A stretch of 64,000 nucleotides of DNA, taken from assembly GCF_014207705.1 (NCBI RefSeq), contig NZ_JACHIU010000001.1, positions 2,224,501-2,288,500 on the forward strand. The letters run 5' to 3'. Of this stretch, positions 60,523 to 64,000 are shown piece after piece. This DNA is from Sphaerisporangium rubeum (lineage in GTDB: Bacteria > Actinomycetota > Actinomycetes > Streptosporangiales > Streptosporangiaceae). Below the pieces are notes generated by a model, which saw only the letters and a program-made list of their open reading frames with translations, had not been told where the DNA came from and searched no databases. How positions within the stretch are numbered: position 1 is the first letter of the stretch; each line of letters starts with the position of its first letter. A program made the translations under genes and the position numbers.

Positions 60523-62804
60523 CCGGCCGCACCGGCACCGGGGCCGCCATGGCGGGCCGTCCCGCGTTCCGCGCCGTGTCCGGCACCGGGTCCAGCACCG
60601 GGTCCGGCACCGGGGAGACCGCGCCGGTGCTTGAGGTCAGCGACCTGTCGGTGCGGTTCGGCGGCGTTCCCGTGGTGCGCGGCCTCGGTTTCAGCCTGCG
60701 GGCCGGCGAGGTGCTCGGCGTGGTGGGGGAGTCGGGGGCGGGCAAGTCGGCGGCGGCGCTCGCAGTGATGGGCCTGCTGCCCCGTCAGGCGAAGGTCGGC
60801 GGTTCGGTGCGGCTGCACGGCACCGAGCTGGTCGGCCTGCCGGACCGGCGGCTCGCGGCGTTCCGCGGCCGGGCCATCTCCATGGTCTTCCAGGACCCTC
60901 TGTCGGCGCTGACCCCGGTCCACCGCGTCGGCGACCAGATCGCCGAGGCCGTGCGGGTGCACCAGCGGGTGAGCAGGCGCGCGGCGGCCGAGCGCGCCGT
61001 CGAGCTGCTCGGCCTCGTCGGCATCCCCGACCCGCGCCGCAGGGCCAGGGCCTTCCCGCACGAGTTCTCCGGCGGCATGCGGCAGCGCGCCGTGATCGCC
61101 ATGGCCATCGCCAACGACCCCGACGTCATCATCTGCGACGAGCCGACCACCGCTCTCGACGTCACGATCCAGGCCCAGGTCATCGAGGTGCTGAGACGCG
61201 CCAGGGCCGAGACCGGCGCGGCCGTCGTGCTCATCTCCCACGACCTCGGGGTGGTGGCGGGCCTCGCCGACCGGGTCCTGGTGATGTACGCGGGCCGCGC
61301 GGTCGAGGTCGGGCCGGTGTGCGAGGTGTACGAACGTCCGCGCATGCCGTACACCAGCGGGCTGCTGGGCTCGGTGCCACGCGTGGACGCCGGCCGCGAC
61401 CTGCCGCTCACCCCGATCGAAGGCGGGCCGCCGTCCCCCGCGGCCCTCCCCCCCGGCTGCCCGTTCGAGCCGCGCTGCGCGGCCCGCCTGCCGTGCTGCC
61501 GCGAGGCCGAGCCGCCGCTGACCGAGATCACCCCCGGCCACCACGCGGCGTGCCTGAGGGCCGCCGAGCCGTCCGGCGGACATCCTCCGCGCGTAGGGCT
61601 CGTTCCCGGCCGTGGAGAGTCGCCTGAGGAGCGCCGTGAGCCCGTTCCTCGCCTCGGCTCTCCGGCGGCCGGTGAGACGCCGGCCCTCGCCGCCGACGCG
61701 ACGGCGCCGCGGCCGGCGCGGCCGGTGGTGCTGGAGGTCGAAGGGCTGGTGAAGCACCACCCGCTGGTCAGAGGCGGTGTGCTGCGGCGGCGCGCCGGCA
61801 GCGTGCGCGCGGTGGACGGCGTCGGCTTCGACATCCGCGAGGGCGAGACCCTCGCACTGGTGGGGGAGTCGGGGTGCGGCAAGACCACCACGCTCATGCA
61901 GATCCTGGAGCTCACCGCGCCGCAGCAGGGCCGGGTCACGGTGTTCGGCAGGGACGCCTCCACGCTCACGGCCCGCGAGCGCATGGCCGTGCGGGCCCGC
62001 ATGCAGGTGGTCTTCCAGGACCCTCTGGCGTCCCTCGACCCCCGCATGACGGTGCACGACATCGTCGCCGAGCCCCTGGTCACCCACGGCCGCGGCGACG
62101 TCGCGGGCCGGGTGCGGCGGCTGCTGCGGCTGGTCGGGCTCGACCCGGCGGACGCCGTCCGGTACCCGCGGCACTTCTCCGGCGGCCAGCGGCAGCGCGT
62201 CGCCATCGCGCGGGCCCTCGCTCTCGAACCCCGGCTGGTGGTGCTGGACGAGCCGGTGTCGGCGCTCGACGTCTCCGTGCGCGCCGGCGTGATCAACCTG
62301 CTGGGGTCGCTGCGCGACAGACTCGGCCTGTCCTACCTGTTCGTCGCGCACGACCTCGCCGTGGTGCGCTACGTCGCCGACCGGGTGGCCGTGATGTACA
62401 TGGGCCGCATCGCCGAGATCGGCCCCGTGGAGCGGGTGTACGGCGCGCCGGCGCACCCTTACACCGAGGCCCTGCTGTCGGCCGTGCCGATCCCCGACCC
62501 GCGCAAGGAGCGTGAGCGGCGCAGGATCCTGCTGGACGGCGAGGTGCCGAGCCAGGCGCGGCCGCCGTCCGGCTGCCGGTTCCGCGGCCGCTGCCCCGCC
62601 TACCGGACGCTTCCCGAGCCGCTGCGCAAGCGCTGTGCCGACGAGCGGCCCGAGATACGGCAGGTCGCCGGGGAGGCCGAGCACGGCGCGGCCTGCCACT
62701 ACCCCGGACGTCTCGCCCATAGTGGATCGTTCCAGAAGTCCGCGGCCGATCCGGACCACCTCAGGTGGCCGGCGGACCCGCCGACGAACGTGGAGGAATC
62801 GTGA
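60519..62804 (+). CDS. Fused peptide ABC ATPase (DppD-DppF type)
   Basis: A 761-residue protein holding two complete ATPase modules that are separate genes in most bacteria. Module 1 (about residues 35-340) has Walker A GESGAGKS, signature EFSGGMRQR and Walker B VIICDEP; module 2 (about 405-745) has GESGCGKT, HFSGGQRQR and LVVLDEP. Each ends in an oligopeptide-type Cys cluster (CPFEPRCAARLPCC and CRFRGRCPAY), which may hold an iron-sulfur site. A Pro/Ala-rich linker joins them. GTG at 60519 overlaps the permease stop (GTGA). Confidence 0.87.
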   Translation: MTGRTGTGAAMAGRPAFRAVSGTGSSTGSGTGETAPVLEVSDLSVRFGGVPVVRGLGFSLRAGEVLGVVGESGAGKSAAALAVMGLLPRQAKVGGSVRLHGTELVGLPDRRLAAFRGRAISMVFQDPLSALTPVHRVGDQIAEAVRVHQRVSRRAAAERAVELLGLVGIPDPRRRARAFPHEFSGGMRQRAVIAMAIANDPDVIICDEPTTALDVTIQAQVIEVLRRARAETGAAVVLISHDLGVVAGLADRVLVMYAGRAVEVGPVCEVYERPRMPYTSGLLGSVPRVDAGRDLPLTPIEGGPPSPAALPPGCPFEPRCAARLPCCREAEPPLTEITPGHHAACLRAAEPSGGHPPRVGLVPGRGESPEERREPVPRLGSPAAGETPALAADATAPRPARPVVLEVEGLVKHHPLVRGGVLRRRAGSVRAVDGVGFDIREGETLALVGESGCGKTTTLMQILELTAPQQGRVTVFGRDASTLTARERMAVRARMQVVFQDPLASLDPRMTVHDIVAEPLVTHGRGDVAGRVRRLLRLVGLDPADAVRYPRHFSGGQRQRVAIARALALEPRLVVLDEPVSALDVSVRAGVINLLGSLRDRLGLSYLFVAHDLAVVRYVADRVAVMYMGRIAEIGPVERVYGAPAHPYTEALLSAVPIPDPRKERERRRILLDGEVPSQARPPSGCRFRGRCPAYRTLPEPLRKRCADERPEIRQVAGEAEHGAACHYPGRLAHSGSFQKSAADPDHLRWPADPPTNVEES

Positions 62805-64000
62805 CAGCAACCCGGAGATCCGCACGCCGTCTCTCCTTGTGGACGCGCGGAGCCGCGGCGGTGCTCGCGCTGACGGCCGTCCTGCCGTCCGCCGCGTGCG
62901 GGAGCGGCGGCGAGAGGGCCGGACGGCACGCCGGGGACGCGCGGCAGGCGATCAAGGCGTACGACGTCAACCCGCTGCCGCGGTCACGGGTGCGCGACGG
63001 CGGCACGCTGCAGTGGGGGCTCACCGAGTTCCCGGCCCAGTGGAACCTCAACCACGTCGACGGCAACCTCGCCGACGTCAAGAAGGTCGTCGACGCGCTG
63101 ATGCCGGCCGCGTTCCGCGCCGACGAGAAGGCCGCGCCGTCCCCCAACACCGACTACGTGACCGCGGCCACGGTGACCGCCACGAACCCCCGCCAGGTCG
63201 TGACGTACACGCTGAACCCCCGCGCCAGGTGGTCGGACGGCACCTCCATCACCTGGCAGGACTACCAGGCGCAGTGGAAGGCCATGCGCGGCGCCGACCC
63301 CGACTTCCACGTCGCCTCGACCACCGGCTACCAGGACATCGCCTCGGTGGAGAAAGGCGAGAACGACCACGAGGTGAAGGTCACGTTCCAGACGCCGTTC
63401 TCGGAGTGGCAGTCGCTGTTCTGGCCCCTGTACCCGCGCTCGGCCAACGCCACCCCCCAGGCGTTCAACACCGGGTGGCTGAACCGCATCCCCGTCACGG
63501 CGGGCCCGTTCAGGTTCGCGGCGTTCGACCAGACCGCCAAGACCGTCACGGTCGTCCGCGACGAGCGGTGGTGGGGGGACAGGGCCAAGCTGGACAAAAT
63601 CGTTTTTCGCGCGCTCGACGGTGAGGCGCTCGTCGGCGCGTTCACCAACGGGGAGCTGGACGTCTTCGACATCGGGCCGTCCGCACCCGACTACGCGCGC
63701 GCCAAGGGGGCCAAAGGCGCGGTGATCCGGCAGGCCGCGGGGCCGGACTTCCGGCACTTCACCGTCAACGGCGAGAGCCCGGCCCTGTCGGACCCCAAGG
63801 TGCGCCAGGCCATCGCGCTCGGCCTGGACCGCGACGCCATCGCACGGTCCGACCTGCAGGGCCTCGGGTGGAAAGGCGCGCTGCTCGGCAACCACTTCTT
63901 CATGAACACCCAGGAGGGCTACCAGGACAACTCCGGTGAGCTCGGCAGGTACGACCCGGCGCGCGCCGAGCGCCTGCTGGACGAGGCGGGCTGGCGGCGG
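62801..64000 (+). CDS. Peptide ABC transporter substrate-binding lipoprotein (cut by right edge)
   Basis: The first 400 codons of a family 5 solute-binding protein. The signal peptide ends at lipobox LPSAAC with Cys33 as lipid anchor. The mature part shows GGTLQWGLTEFPAQWNLNHV, YTLNPRARWSDGTSITWQDY and PVTAGPFRFAAFD, standard for OppA/DppA proteins. GTG at 62801 overlaps the ATPase stop (GTGA) with GAGGAA before it. It captures peptides outside the membrane for the importer upstream. The C-terminal lobe lies beyond the window. Confidence 0.85.
   Translation, partial: MTATRRSARRLSLWTRGAAAVLALTAVLPSAACGSGGERAGRHAGDARQAIKAYDVNPLPRSRVRDGGTLQWGLTEFPAQWNLNHVDGNLADVKKVVDALMPAAFRADEKAAPSPNTDYVTAATVTATNPRQVVTYTLNPRARWSDGTSITWQDYQAQWKAMRGADPDFHVASTTGYQDIASVEKGENDHEVKVTFQTPFSEWQSLFWPLYPRSANATPQAFNTGWLNRIPVTAGPFRFAAFDQTAKTVTVVRDERWWGDRAKLDKIVFRALDGEALVGAFTNGELDVFDIGPSAPDYARAKGAKGAVIRQAAGPDFRHFTVNGESPALSDPKVRQAIALGLDRDAIARSDLQGLGWKGALLGNHFFMNTQEGYQDNSGELGRYDPARAERLLDEAGWRR

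Noticed and set aside
60207-62825. 872-residue antisense ORF over the peptide ABC genes
   Set aside because: Repetitive Arg/His/Gly translation opposite clear ATPase motifs.

Overview
The window is high-GC actinomycete DNA: codons almost always end in G or C, GTG and TTG starts are common, and several transcripts look leaderless. GuaB1, the leuS/lexA/nrdR/nrdJ core block, XRE-DUF397-HATPase genes and carbohydrate islands fit a filamentous actinomycete, probably Streptosporangiales (Nonomuraea or Sphaerisporangium type). The order-level placement is inference.

Layout. 1-9.7 kb: a GuaB1 fragment, a GyrI-like effector-binding protein, and a lipid block with an alpha-methylacyl-CoA racemase-like CoA transferase, the TmsA/TmsB pair that makes 10-methyl fatty acids, an acyl-CoA ligase, a GMC oxidoreductase and a CYP124-like P450. 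9.7-20.6 kb: a proline-rich repeat membrane protein, leuS with a transcription attenuator, lexA with an SOS box, nrdR, nrdJ, a ribbon-helix-helix protein and an MBL hydrolase. 20.6-31.7 kb: two small ORFs, a GH42 beta-galactosidase and, divergently, a GH31 alpha-xylosidase, a sugar ABC importer and a secreted GH3 enzyme. 31.7-36 kb: a damaged VapBC pair, proline iminopeptidase, an anti-sigma-like ATPase, XRE and DUF397 regulators, and an AT-rich orphan membrane protein. 36-40.6 kb: a Ser/Thr kinase next to a paralogue whose catalytic loop is destroyed (a likely pseudokinase), and a Cys-rich mini-protein. 40.6-51.4 kb: a second sugar importer divergent from a ROK (XylR-like) repressor, a cytoplasmic GH3 enzyme, two LacI regulators and a 35-residue Thr/Pro/Cys peptide. 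51.4-58.5 kb: DoxX and MFS proteins, a TPR membrane protein and a double AAA+ ATPase. 58.5-64 kb: a peptide ABC importer cut by the right edge.

How the parts may work together. Alpha-xylosidase, beta-galactosidase and two GH3 enzymes with two oligosaccharide importers suggest use of xyloglucan-type or related plant oligosaccharides. XylR-like operator sequences lie at the GH42/GH31 divergent promoters and again at the importer/ROK promoter 21 kb away, so one repressor may control both islands. The lipid block could make, activate, omega-oxidise and epimerise methyl-branched acyl chains. No tRNA, rRNA, CRISPR array, insertion sequence or prophage was seen.
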